A stretch of 64,000 bases of DNA. Origin: Lentisphaerae bacterium RIFOXYA12_64_32 (GTDB lineage: Bacteria > Verrucomicrobiota > Lentisphaeria > Oligosphaerales > YB12-FULL-65-16). The notes under the pieces were generated by a model. It made no database searches, had not been told where the DNA came from, and saw only the letters and a program-made list of their open reading frames with translations. The translations under genes and the position numbers were made by a program. Below are positions 40,768 through 49,729 of this stretch, piece by piece (within the stretch, counting starts at the first letter, position 1; every line of letters begins with the position of its first letter). Location of the stretch: contig MHBL01000433.1 in NCBI GenBank assembly GCA_001803235.1, positions 1 through 64,000 on the forward strand, in the 5' to 3' direction.

Positions 40768-41760
40768 TTAGGCCTTTGTCGGTCGACTCAGACGTCGTCG
40801 GTCGGCAAGGGCGCTCAGGAGAAGGGGCGTGCTCACGCAAGGCAGGCCTTCGATGATCCGTTCCTTGATCGCTTCGCTGGCCACACGTTCCGCCTCGGCA
40901 AAGGTCATTCCCTGCATGGCCCCCAGCACCTTTGACCAGTTGATGTCAGAGTCCTTCTCCTGCAGGAGACGGCGCTTCATCAGAAGCTCAACCTCCTTGC
41001 GGGACGGCAGTCCGTACTCGATGATGTCATCGAAGCGCCGGAACAGCGCCACGTCCAGTGCGTCCGGGTGATTCGACGCCGCAATCACAATGCTGTTCCC
41101 GCGCATGCTGTCGATGAAGACGAGGAAACTGTTCAGCACCCGCCGCATCTCGGCCACGTCGTGCTGTGAGCCGCGCGCCAAACCGAGCGAATCGAACTCG
41201 TCGAACAGAAACACGGCGTGCTGGCGCTCGATGGTCTCAAACACGAGCCGGAGTTTCGTCGCCGTCTCGCCCAGGTACTTGGTGAACAACGCGTCCAGAC
41301 GCACCACGTACAGCGGCAACGCAAGGTCATGCGCCAGGGCATGCGCGGTCATCGTCTTCCCGCACCCGGACGGGCCCAACAGCAGCAGGCGATGGCGGGG
41401 CGTGAGGTTGTACTCGCACAACTGGTTCGCGTGCTGCTGCTCCTTGACGATCCGCTCGAGCCGGCGCCGAAGCGCGGCCGACAGCACCATCTGCTTCAGC
41501 CCGAAGGCCGGTTCCACGGCATCCATCAACCCGGCAAGCTCATTGGCGGCAAATGGACCGTCCCCCAGGCTGGCCCGCATACGGTTGGCCTGCTGCGCTT
41601 TGTTCCCCTTCTCCAGCAGCCGCTGAATGGTGGCCGCAGCCTCGTCATGCCCCATGCGCGCCTCGTTCGCGGCAAGTTGCAGCACGGCCGTGCGGAATCG
41701 CTCGTCGTCACCTTCGAAGTGACTTCGCAACATTTCGACAATCTGATTGATGGCAGCCAT
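40768..41760 (-). CDS. ietA: AAA ATPase of an IetAS-type defence pair
   Basis: A 330-residue protein. The N-terminal helical region (residues 1-110, AAINQIVEMLRSHFEGDDER) precedes an AAA core with Walker A GPSGCGKT, Walker B VFLFDEFDSLG, sensor-1 IVIAASNHP and the arginine pair in ALFRRFD. It resembles the CDC48/ClpX-like ATPases paired with subtilases. By family knowledge the ATPase restrains or feeds the protease IetS encoded 6 nt downstream. Start: ATG 41760; a GTG 8 codons earlier (41784) is possible. The two genes are placed next to another ATPase cassette, consistent with a defence island. Confidence 0.78.
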   Translation of the reverse strand: MAAINQIVEMLRSHFEGDDERFRTAVLQLAANEARMGHDEAAATIQRLLEKGNKAQQANRMRASLGDGPFAANELAGLMDAVEPAFGLKQMVLSAALRRRLERIVKEQQHANQLCEYNLTPRHRLLLLGPSGCGKTMTAHALAHDLALPLYVVRLDALFTKYLGETATKLRLVFETIERQHAVFLFDEFDSLGLARGSQHDVAEMRRVLNSFLVFIDSMRGNSIVIAASNHPDALDVALFRRFDDIIEYGLPSRKEVELLMKRRLLQEKDSDINWSKVLGAMQGMTFAEAERVASEAIKERIIEGLPCVSTPLLLSALADRRRLSRPTKA

Positions 41761-42032
41761 CGTATGAACCCCAATCACTTGCACCGCAACATCGCACCTC
41801 TATCCGTACTATACTGCCCGCGCGACGCGACCCCAACGCCGGGACGTGGGACGGATGCCGCGCTTGGTCAAGACGCCCGCGGACATCCCCCGTCACGCCG
41901 ATACCGCCGACCGCAACACAGGCAGAAGGGGCTGGCGTGACTGGCTCGACTTGCCCAAGAACCGCAACAGATCAGACCTGGGGGGGCGGGAAGCAAGGTC
42001 GGACAACTTTCGAGCCCGTGTGGCTGCTCCCT

Positions 42033-42273
42033 GAGCGCAAATGAGCTAGCCAAGACAGGTTTGACATCAATGACACGCAACATAAGAAATGCTGAACGCT
42101 GAATGCTGAGTACTGAATGTCGGATGTTGAGTGCCCAACCGAAACCCGGTCTCGTCGAACCACGCGATGGAGCGTACCCAACATCCCGGCCCCCAGCTCA
42201 GCATTCAGCGTTCAGCATTCAGCACTTCCGGGCTCGGCCCCGCCTTAAATTGGGGGGCATTCGGTTTGACATC
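42033..42273. repeat. Family J element, copy 2, with a nested perfect inverted repeat
   Basis: Outer ends match copy 1 (GAGCTAGCCAAGACAGGTTT at left, TTGGGGGGCATTCGGTTTGA at right). Inside, 23-bp perfect inverted arms start AATGCTGAACGCTGAATGCT (42089-42111) and end AGCATTCAGCGTTCAGCATT (42197-42219). The interior also carries GGATGTTGAGTG inverse to CCCAACATCC. Non-coding. Confidence 0.65.
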
Positions 42274-42301
42274 ACCCCCACATCACGCCCCCCCACACAC
42301 A

Positions 42302-42600
42302 GGTCAGAAGAAACGCGTTGTCCATGGAACCGAACGCCATCAAGGTGTGTCTCACTCGGTAAGACGGGGACTGGTAGGACAGTCCGAGGATAGGAAGCTG
42401 GCAGTCGAGGTAGGAAGGCAGAGTCAGAGATCGAGACAGCTCGAGAGTTGCTCGGAGTGGGTCGAGAAGGCTGCCAGGCACGAGGAAGCGAAGGTCGCAT
42501 CAACAGGCAGAAGGCAGAGCGGGTTGAGAGAGCCTGGTGATGGCAAGAGGGTCCGATCCAGTCCCCGCCTCGCTCTTTTCTTTGCTTCCGGCGCGACAGC
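42302..42600. repeat. Family K repeat, copy 1
   Basis: It begins GGTCAGAAGAAACGCGTTGT then CCATGGAACCGAACGCCATC and shares blocks (TGTGTCTCACTC, CTGCCAGGCA, AGAGGAAGCGA-like, CAACAGGCA, AGAGCCTG) with 48927-49225. The nature of the repeat is unknown; no tenable protein was recognised. It stands about 155 bp before a family L copy, the same order as the second copy. Confidence 0.6.
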
Positions 42601-42754
42601 GTTGACCTCCGTTGTGCAACACCACGCATTGACGTTGTCTTGACGTCGATCCGACGCGCCTCACCCAAAGCGGTACTTCGTCTGCCCGCAGCGCTTGCGC
42701 CTGTGGCGCCAGCGACAGGCGCTGCAGGCGGGTACACGCAATCCAAAGCGGAAG

Positions 42755-42989
42755 CCTCGGGGACAGGCACATAGTGGCGGGGCTGGCCAAAATGCGCCAG
42801 TGCTCCGCCCGCGGCATGGGGCGCACGAACGTGTGGCACGCCGCGAACGGCCGCGACGCGGACCTGCAACACAGATAGCCCGTCCCGTCCCCAGGGTCTT
42901 CACGGTCCGGCTGACTCTGCTCTGGCCTTGTTGTGCCGAGGCGTGGCGGGTATTGTCCAAAGGCGACACAGATAGCCTGTCCCCAAGGA
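42755..42989. repeat. Family L repeat, copy 1, abutting the TPR-ATPase stop codon
   Basis: About 235 bp, beginning CCTCGGGGACAGGCACATAG and ending GATAGCCTGTCCCCAAGG. It contains the internal GACACAGATAGCC(T/C)GTCCC motif twice. Copies at 48319-48556 and 49395-49628 are nearly identical and in the same orientation. The GGGGACAGGC ends resemble REP sequences linked to Y1 (RAYT-type) transposases; that link is inference. The end lies at the TAG stop of the large ATPase gene. Confidence 0.8.
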
Positions 42990-45900
42990 CTACCCATTCG
43001 CCAGCAGTCCGGTCGGTCGCGGCCGTCCCAGGCGCTCCGCGATCTCCATGACGACCTCGCGGACCTCGGGGAACAGGCGTTCAAGGATGGTCACATCGCC
43101 CGTGCGGAAGTACTCAACCGCCTGAATAAAGGGGTCTACAAGGCGGAGCACGTCTGCGTTCCGCACCGTGGCTCTCACCATGTCCACGGCGTCCGCGAAC
43201 CGCTCCGGTACGAGCTGCAGCACGTGACGCAGGAAGGTGCCCATTTGTGCCCCGTACCAGTCCAGTTCGTGCCACGCTTCCATTGCCAAGACGGCGCGGA
43301 GAAGGTTCAGACCGACGTCTGCCTCGCCTTTTCGGAGTGCACCTGACGCGACTCCCAGGATGTACTCGCACACCCCCGCGAGGTCTCTCGGCGGGATCGG
43401 CACAGCCGCCAACGCTACAGGCAAGGCCTCCATGCGTTTGCCGTGGCGGCCTAGGCAGGCCAGCGCGATCTCCCGATCCGCGGCGGGGCTCCAGTACTGC
43501 GGTTCAACCGTCAGGGCGGCGTCGAGATCCTCGAGGGCCTCGGCATACCGTCCGGCCAGAAGCAGAATGTCGCCCCGGAAGCGGTGTACCTCACGAGGGC
43601 TGGCCCCAATCGTCTCGGCTTGATCGACCGCGGTCAGCGCGTCGTCCGCGCGTTGCAGACGGACCAGACACCACGCTTTCCTCAGAAGCAACTCCGGCGT
43701 GTTCGCCGCCTGTGGCGCCGCTTCCAGACGCGCAAGTGCATCTTCGTGTCGTCCCAACTTCCAGAGGGACAGGACGACGGTCAGGATCATCTCGGGGTGG
43801 TCGGGTACCAGATCGCAGGCCTGTTCGGCCGCTGCGAGCGCCTCGGGGTGGCGCCCCAGGCTGCGAAGCGCGACGGACTGCAACCGCCACAACTCCGCAG
43901 TGGGCTCGCCGACGTCGGCGGCCTTGCGGAAGGCCTCAAGCGCTTGCTTGTAGTCACCGGTCAAACCTGCCGCCCGGCCCAGTACTCTCCAGGCGGTGGC
44001 GCTTTGCGGGTCCATTTCCACGGCGTGTTGTGCGCACTCCGCAGCTTCCGGGAAGTGCTCAAGTTCGAACAGCGCCATCGATTGCGCCAGCCACAGCTCC
44101 GCTGTGGGTCCGCCGACTTCGGCTGCCTTGCGGAGCGCGGCAAGCGCTTGATCGTGGTCACCGGTCAAGCCAACCACCCGGCCCAACTCCTCCCAGACCC
44201 CGGCGTCTTGCGGGGCCACCTCGGTAGCGCGTCGCGCGCACTCTGCGGCCTCAGGGTAGCGCTTGAGTGCCCGCAGTGTCATCGACTGCAGCCGCCACAG
44301 TTCTGCCGTGGGGGCAGCGAACTGAACAGCCTTACGGGCGGCATCCAGCGCCGGCTCGTCTTGGTCAGCGAAGTGCAGTGTCAGGACCAGTCTCTCCCAC
44401 GCCGTGGCGTCTTGCGGGGCCATCTCGGTGGCGTGTCGTGCGCACTCCGCAGCCTCCGAGAAGCGCTTGAGCGCAAGCAGCGCCACGGATTGCCCTTTCC
44501 ACAGTTCCACGGTGGGCCCACCGAGTTCGGCCGCCTTGCGGAAGGCCCCGAGTGCCTGCTCGTAGTCACCGCTCCCGAATGCCGTCCGACCCAACTCCTC
44601 CCAGGTTGTGGGATTCTGCGGTGCCATCTCGGCGGCATGCCGTGCGCATTCCGTGGCTTCAGGGAGACGCTTGAGTGCAAGCAGTACCCTCGATTGCCCT
44701 CGCCAGAGATCCGCGGTGGAGCCGCCGAGTTCAGCCGCCTTGTGGTAGGCCTCAAGCGCCGGCTCGTTCTGATCAGCCAAGCACAACGCCCAACCCAGTC
44801 GCTCCCATGCGCCGGCGTTGTCGGGTTCCAACTCGACGGCCTTGCGCGCACACTCCGCCGCCTCCGGGAAGCGTTTCAGTGCCTGCAGTACCATGGATTG
44901 CCGCCGCCATCGCTCTGCGGTGGGACCGCCAATGTCGGCCGCCTTGCAGAAAGCCTCAAGCGCAGGCTCGTTCTGGTCAGTGAAGTGCAATGCCCAACCC
45001 AGTCCCTCCCATCCGCCCACGTTTCCGGGCTCCAACTCGATGACCCTGCGCGCGCATTCCGCGGCCTCCGGGAAGCGCTTGAGTGCAAGCAGCGCCCTCG
45101 ATTGCCGTTCCCAGAGATCCATCGTGGGGCCGCCGATCTCGGCCGCCTTGCGGTAGGCGTCCAGTGCCTGCTCGTGGTTACCTTGGCGAACGACGGCGAT
45201 ACCCAGGAGTCTCCACCCGTCCGCGTCGGACGGTTTCTGTGCGGTCAGCGCACGTGCGTGCTTCTCCGCTTCTGCCGCGCCACCCAACTTCAGCAGTTCG
45301 GAGACGTCGTCCGCGGCATCCTTGTAGCGCCCGGACTGAAGGTGGAGTTGAGCCTGAACGTCATAGGCTGACCTGGTGCCTTCGGCATCCCCCTGGTCCA
45401 GGGTCTCGCGTAGGAAGGAAGCGGCTTCCTGCTCTGCCCGCCGCCCCATCCCGACGGTGACGAGCGCGTCTACGCGAGAACGGAAGATGTCGCATCGCAA
45501 GTCGGCAGGCGCTGCGGCCTGAACGTAGTACATCTCCTCAACGTGATGCAAGATTCCCTGCTTGTCAGCGCCGGGGAGGCGGCGCAAGCCCCGTGTGTGT
45601 TCCTCATACAGGGAGCGTATGTCCTCCGGAGTGTAGTACAACTTGAGGAAGTCCACGAGGAAACGGAATCGCTGCTGTCCCGCGACACTTGCGGTTTGGC
45701 GCCAGATCCGGAAAAGACGTTCCGAGACGTCGTATCGCGTGGCGCGCTGGCGCTGGAGCTTGATTGGCCGGACATAATGCTGCTGTTTCAGGCGCTGGAG
45801 CTGGGCGTTGACCTTGGCGACCGGCAGGCGGGTGGCGAGGGCGATCTCGGAGGGCGTGGCCGGTCCCGGCATCTCACACAATGTGTCCAGGACCTTTCGG

Positions 45901-46838
45901 GGTTGTTCCGCCAAGTCGTCGAAACGGCGGACGAAATACTCTCGCAGGTCCTCCATGAGTTGAGCAAGAGCAACCTCGATTTCGAGGAACGTGTTGCGGG
46001 TGGCGACCTGCGCAACGAACAGAATCAACCGGGGATTGCCCCCCGTCAGCGCGAGGATGGCCGGAAGTTTGCGGCTCAGCTCCTCCTGGCGCGCGTTGAA
46101 CTCATCGATCCTGCCCTCTTCGGCAAACCATTTCCCGACCAACTCGAGTACTTCAGGCTCTCGCAAGTCCTCGATGGGGCGAACATCGAAGAAATCATGG
46201 AATGCTGCCTGTTGTCCGAGAATCTGCTTGAAGACAGTTGGCGCGCTGGCAATGATCAGCACGAAACCTTGACCACTCAAGAAAGCGCGGAAGCGTTCGT
46301 GGTCACTGTGCCGCCACCCCGAGAGAACCTTCTGCACATTGTCGACAAGCAGCAGAATGCGTTTGTGGCGTTCGTCGTGGTAACGTGTCAGGCGCTCGAA
46401 ACAGCAGCCGCATACGGCCGCATCGTCCTGCCGAGGCAGATCAGGCGGCAGTTGCCAGAGAGACTCAAGGACATTCTCCTGGCGCAGTTTGGCGATGACG
46501 TTGAGCAGGAAGTTGGCGAGTGAGTTCTGTCCCGCATACTCCTCCTCGGTGAAGAGCACGGGCGTCCACGCCGACAAGTCGGTGGAGACGGCAAACGGCG
46601 GGGCGAGGCGTCCGGCGACATAGTGGCGGACCAGGCTGAGGAGGTGGGTCTTGCCTATTCCGCGTGGGCCGACCAGAACCGTGTGATTCGCCACACAACC
46701 GGCTGGAGAAGACAACAAACCGAGCAGGTCGGAGAGCACACTGTCCCGGCCAACCAGGGTCCGCCCGAGCTGTTCCGGAACGGCCTGCCAGGGTGCGAAA
46801 GGATGCCGGCGTACTCCCGACGTGTCAAACGGACGCAT
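42990..46838 (-). CDS. P-loop (STAND-like) ATPase with long TPR array
   Basis: A 1282-residue protein starting MRPFDTSGVRRHPFAP (ATG 46838; GGAGG 9 nt upstream). Residues about 30-330 are a P-loop ATPase: Walker A VGPRGIGKTH, Walker B RILLLVDNVQ, and sensor IIASAPTV. A winged-helix-like linker (ATPSEIALATRLPVAKVN) follows. From about residue 550 come TPR helices, including seven tandem 68-residue units of the type GGPTAELWRLQSMALRALKR with PEAAECARxAxEMxPQ. The units are similar enough to suggest recent amplification. It is translationally coupled to the upstream ATPase (14-nt overlap). NTPase-plus-repeat architecture is typical of pathogen sensors; the effector is unknown. Confidence 0.8.
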   Translation of the reverse strand: MRPFDTSGVRRHPFAPWQAVPEQLGRTLVGRDSVLSDLLGLLSSPAGCVANHTVLVGPRGIGKTHLLSLVRHYVAGRLAPPFAVSTDLSAWTPVLFTEEEYAGQNSLANFLLNVIAKLRQENVLESLWQLPPDLPRQDDAAVCGCCFERLTRYHDERHKRILLLVDNVQKVLSGWRHSDHERFRAFLSGQGFVLIIASAPTVFKQILGQQAAFHDFFDVRPIEDLREPEVLELVGKWFAEEGRIDEFNARQEELSRKLPAILALTGGNPRLILFVAQVATRNTFLEIEVALAQLMEDLREYFVRRFDDLAEQPRKVLDTLCEMPGPATPSEIALATRLPVAKVNAQLQRLKQQHYVRPIKLQRQRATRYDVSERLFRIWRQTASVAGQQRFRFLVDFLKLYYTPEDIRSLYEEHTRGLRRLPGADKQGILHHVEEMYYVQAAAPADLRCDIFRSRVDALVTVGMGRRAEQEAASFLRETLDQGDAEGTRSAYDVQAQLHLQSGRYKDAADDVSELLKLGGAAEAEKHARALTAQKPSDADGWRLLGIAVVRQGNHEQALDAYRKAAEIGGPTMDLWERQSRALLALKRFPEAAECARRVIELEPGNVGGWEGLGWALHFTDQNEPALEAFCKAADIGGPTAERWRRQSMVLQALKRFPEAAECARKAVELEPDNAGAWERLGWALCLADQNEPALEAYHKAAELGGSTADLWRGQSRVLLALKRLPEATECARHAAEMAPQNPTTWEELGRTAFGSGDYEQALGAFRKAAELGGPTVELWKGQSVALLALKRFSEAAECARHATEMAPQDATAWERLVLTLHFADQDEPALDAARKAVQFAAPTAELWRLQSMTLRALKRYPEAAECARRATEVAPQDAGVWEELGRVVGLTGDHDQALAALRKAAEVGGPTAELWLAQSMALFELEHFPEAAECAQHAVEMDPQSATAWRVLGRAAGLTGDYKQALEAFRKAADVGEPTAELWRLQSVALRSLGRHPEALAAAEQACDLVPDHPEMILTVVLSLWKLGRHEDALARLEAAPQAANTPELLLRKAWCLVRLQRADDALTAVDQAETIGASPREVHRFRGDILLLAGRYAEALEDLDAALTVEPQYWSPAADREIALACLGRHGKRMEALPVALAAVPIPPRDLAGVCEYILGVASGALRKGEADVGLNLLRAVLAMEAWHELDWYGAQMGTFLRHVLQLVPERFADAVDMVRATVRNADVLRLVDPFIQAVEYFRTGDVTILERLFPEVREVVMEIAERLGRPRPTGLLANG

Positions 46839-48015
46839 GGTAGATCCTCCACCAGTCCCGGAGCCACTTGCTCTTGAACACGACCTCGCGTCGCTCCGGC
46901 AGCACCTCCTCGACGTAGAAATCGTCATGCAGCCAGCTCAACAGCAGATCGAATGCGCCCCCGTTCGCGGTGCCCAGTTCCTCATGGTACAGAGCCTGCA
47001 GCCTGGCCCGGGCGACCGGGCCTCCCGCAATCGCCAGCTCGCGCAGGAGCCGTTTGGCCGCGCGGGCCTCGTCGGGTGTGTAATAGCGATCCAGGCGCTC
47101 GTAGTAGTCCTCGAACCGGTTCCGGTACTGCGGTCCCAATGCGCGTTCCTCATAGCACATGCGGACGAGTTCGGGCGTGAGTTCCGCGCCGCGGTCCCGG
47201 ACCTCACTGGCCACTGCGGACGCGAGGATCTGCATGAAGATGGGGATGAAGGTCTCTACCTGCTCCAGGAAGGTCTCCGTGATCAGGACATTGGCCTCGA
47301 TCCCCCGGGAGGCGAGCAACTGCCGCACGAAGGTGGCGGCGGCCTCACGAGTGAAAGGACCCACGGGAATCTGGGCCAGGTCATTGATCTTGTGCGTGGC
47401 GCCGATATGCGCGGCGACGCGCGCCATGCCGACTGAACCGGCGACGAGTTGCCGCAAGCCCGGTCGGATCTCCGGCTCATGGCGCAGATGGCGAAGCCAG
47501 TCAAGTAGTGACAGGGCCTTCTCCTGTCCTTCCTCTCCGGAGTCGGCCATTCGGTGCAGCAGGAGTGGGAGTTCATCGAGAATAACGAGCAGTTTCGGCC
47601 CGGATGCTACGGCGGCGCGAACGGCGCTTTCACCTTGTTCACGCCATCCTTGCGCGAGTTGTTCCCGCAACGTTAACTTGATCTGCCAGATCTCAAGCTC
47701 CTCGATGTTCCGACGAGCCCCCGTCAGAATCCCCTGGGTAAACTTACGGACGTCGCCGCTGACCTTGCCAACCCTGACAACCAGATCGGCGACGAGATCC
47801 TCGGGCGATTCGTAGTTCTGGCCATCCAGGTACACCGGCCGGAACCCGTTGGCGGGCCGCTCCATGAGTCGAAGCATGATGCTGCTCTTCCCCACTCGCC
47901 TGGGTGCAGCGAGCAGAACGCTATCGCCCTCAAGCGTCTGCCACAGGTTGGCGATGAGTTGCTCGCGGTCGAAGAAATCCTCTCCGGTGACAGGGTTACC
48001 GGTGACAATATGCAT
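46825..48015 (-). CDS. Archaeal-type (STAND-like) P-loop ATPase, first gene of a two-ATPase cassette
   Basis: A 396-residue ATPase. N-terminal GNPVTGEDFFDREQLIANLW is the classic opening of pfam01637-type ATPases, followed by Walker A LAAPRRVGKSS and Walker B PKLLVILDELPLLL. An arginine/sensor region (LVAGSVGMARVAAHIG) and a C-terminal winged helix ending VVFKSKWLRDWW complete it. AGGAGA lies 6 nt before ATG 48015. The stop overlaps the start of the TPR-ATPase by 14 nt, so the two proteins are made together. No nuclease or membrane effector domain is visible in either protein. They may form a two-part sensor, as inferred from context beside IetAS. Confidence 0.82.
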   Translation of the reverse strand: MHIVTGNPVTGEDFFDREQLIANLWQTLEGDSVLLAAPRRVGKSSIMLRLMERPANGFRPVYLDGQNYESPEDLVADLVVRVGKVSGDVRKFTQGILTGARRNIEELEIWQIKLTLREQLAQGWREQGESAVRAAVASGPKLLVILDELPLLLHRMADSGEEGQEKALSLLDWLRHLRHEPEIRPGLRQLVAGSVGMARVAAHIGATHKINDLAQIPVGPFTREAAATFVRQLLASRGIEANVLITETFLEQVETFIPIFMQILASAVASEVRDRGAELTPELVRMCYEERALGPQYRNRFEDYYERLDRYYTPDEARAAKRLLRELAIAGGPVARARLQALYHEELGTANGGAFDLLLSWLHDDFYVEEVLPERREVVFKSKWLRDWWRIYHASV

Positions 48016-48019
48016 GGCC

Positions 48020-48075
48020 CATCTCCTGTATCAAGATTGCTATATAACACAACCGTTACATAACATAAAATGCTT
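48020..48075 (-). promoter_or_regulatory. AT-rich candidate promoter of the ATPase cassette
   Basis: Directly upstream of the ATPase start the otherwise GC-rich DNA turns AT-rich. Read on the minus strand it gives TTATGTTATGTAACGG then TTGTGTTATATAG before the AGGAGA ribosome site. TTATATAG is a plausible -10 region; a -35 match is weak. Confidence 0.4.
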
Positions 48076-48157
48076 GGCGATGCTGTCAAGCGCAGCCCGG
48101 CAAGATTCCCTTGGACAGACAGAACGGAATGCCTTGTGTCCACAACCCCTGCCTCCC

Positions 48158-48222
48158 ATGAAACTGAAGGTTCCCAGAGCCCGTGAGGACGCGGGCGCTG
48201 GAAACGTCGTTGTCAATTTCAC
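48158..48222. repeat. Family C repeat, short copy 2
   Basis: It starts ATGAAACTGAAGGTTCCCAG, contains the AGGACGCGGGCGCTGG core and ends TTGTCAATTTCAC. It is a deleted form of 7738-7855: one arm plus the opposite terminus. Confidence 0.65.
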
Positions 48223-48318
48223 CTCGGTGTGGCCGGGTGATGCACCGCCCGGAAAACTCGGGGACAAGAGCCACAGGGGAACCTCGGGAGAGCCTCGGGG
48301 ACAGAGCCTCGGGGCGAG

Positions 48319-48556
48319 CCTCGGGGACAGGCACATAGTGGCGGGGCTGGCCAAAATGCGCCAGTGCTCCGCCTGCGGCATGGGGCGCACGAACGTGTGG
48401 CACGCCGCGAACGGCCGCGACGCGGACCTGCAACACAGATAGCCCGTCCCGTCCCCAAGGTCCACATTCACGGTCCGGTTGACTCTGCTCTGGCCTTGTT
48501 GTGCCGAGGCGTGGCGGGTATTGTCCAAAGGCGACACAGATAGCCTGTCCCCAAGG
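48319..48556. repeat. Family L repeat, copy 2
   Basis: Nearly identical to 42755-42989 in the same orientation, including GGACAGGCACATAGTGGCGG, the GGCATGGGGCGCACGAACGT region and the terminal GATAGCCTGTCCCCAAGG. Preceding it are several CCTCGGGGACA micro-repeats (48258-48330). With copy 1 it brackets the two-ATPase cassette. Confidence 0.85.
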
Positions 48557-48563
48557 TCCCTGC

Positions 48564-48829
48564 CCGCCATGCTCTACCACGGCGTGAATACCGAAGCCGC
48601 CGTGCTCATGCGCATGAATGCCGTGCCCCGGAGTATTGCCCCCGCGCTCGGGCAGAGGTTCGCGGTTGCGACCAAGGGTCGCCCTGACGTCCACAGCACC
48701 CGTGCCGCCCGCGAGTACCTTCGGCGCCTCTCTCCCGACGACTGGCAACGCGCCGCCCCGCGAGGCGCCAAACTCACCGGCCCCGACTACCAGAATGTCT
48801 GGCGACTGCTGGCCGGCGAACGCCTCTGA
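48564..48829 (+). pseudogene. C-terminal fragment resembling a superfamily 2 helicase
   Basis: The frame LPAMLYHGVNTEAAVLMRMN, then VPRSIAPALGQ and later YLRRLSPDDWQ to a stop, resembles C-terminal ends of DEAD/DEAH-type helicase proteins from memory of the YGVxTxxAxxLRxxGVPRxxA pattern. No helicase motifs precede it; instead a family L repeat directly abuts the 5' side. It is probably the last 85 codons of a lost gene. Identification is tentative. Confidence 0.3.
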
Positions 48830-48926
48830 CCTACCCCGCCGCCACCCCGGCCCGCAAGATGCTCTTCACCGAACGGATAGGTATCAGTCAACCCGAAACG
48901 GTCAATGCCAAGGCCCTTGGCCTGCA

Positions 48927-49225
48927 GGTCGGAAGAAACGCGTTGTCCATGGAACCGAACGCCATCACGGTGTGTCTCACTCAGTACGACGGGGGCTGGT
49001 AGAACAGCCCGAGACTCCCGCGCTGGCAGTCGGAGTGAAGGAGAGAAACAGAGGGAGTTGAGAGTGAAGGCAACAAGCTCGCGGTGTCTCGCGAGGACTG
49101 CCAGGCAAGAGGAAGCGAGGGTCACCACCAACAGGCACAGAGGGTCGGTAGAGCCTGCGAGTGGGAAGGGCTTAAAGCCCGGTCCCCGTCGCGCCTCTTT
49201 TTCTCCCCGTCGCGCCGCGGATCGA
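48927..49225. repeat. Family K repeat, copy 2
   Basis: It starts GGTCGGAAGAAACGCGTTGT then CCATGGAACCGAACGCCATC, nearly identical to copy 1 for the first 90 bp and looser beyond. It lies just before family L copy 3, as copy 1 lies before L copy 1. Confidence 0.65.
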
Positions 49226-49394
49226 GTGCGCGTTCCCCGTTTCTTTCGCCTGCCCGTGGAGCGCCGTGCAGCTCTCTTGAGTCCCTCGCACTGCGATCCG
49301 CCTGTTCCTTGTCGTCCCGGCAAGAAGCCGGCGGAAGGCGGGTGTTGAGCGTTGCCTGTTGGACCAAAGCCTCGGCCAGAAGCCTCGGGGGGAG

Positions 49395-49628
49395 CCTCGG
49401 GGACAGGCACACAGTGGCGGGGCTGGCCAAAATGCGCCAGTGCTCCGCCTGCGGCATGGGGCGCACGAACGTGTGGCACGCCGCGAACGGCCGCGATGCG
49501 GACCTGCAACACAGATGGCCCGTCCCGTCCCCAGGGTCGTCACGGTCCGGCTGACTCTGCTCTGGCCCTGTTGTGCCGAGGCGTGGCGGGTATTGTCCAC
49601 AGGCGACACAGATAGCCCGTCCCCAAGG
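49395..49628. repeat. Family L repeat, copy 3
   Basis: Same orientation and nearly the same sequence as copies 1 and 2, beginning CCTCGGGGACAGGCACACAG and ending GATAGCCCGTCCCCAAGG. The K-L order 48927-49628 duplicates the 42302-42989 unit. The interval 49226-49394 between K and L, and the 100 bp after L, contain no gene. Confidence 0.85.
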
Positions 49629-49729
49629 ACTCCCCGATCTATGCGCACATCGCAATCTCATGATACTGAAGGCGGGACCGCGTTCCTGGCGCGGGTGTGC
49701 CGGTCGCGTCTGCGCTGGCAGGAACAGGG

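Noticed and set aside
43800..45240. Regular 204-bp repetition taken as a possible CRISPR or satellite array
   Set aside because: The repeats are in frame, code for TPR units and have no spacer structure.
48319..48450. A short frame in family L with CxxC (QCSACGMG) as a possible small zinc protein
   Set aside because: It is contained in a non-coding repeat whose copies break the surrounding frame; no ribosome site.
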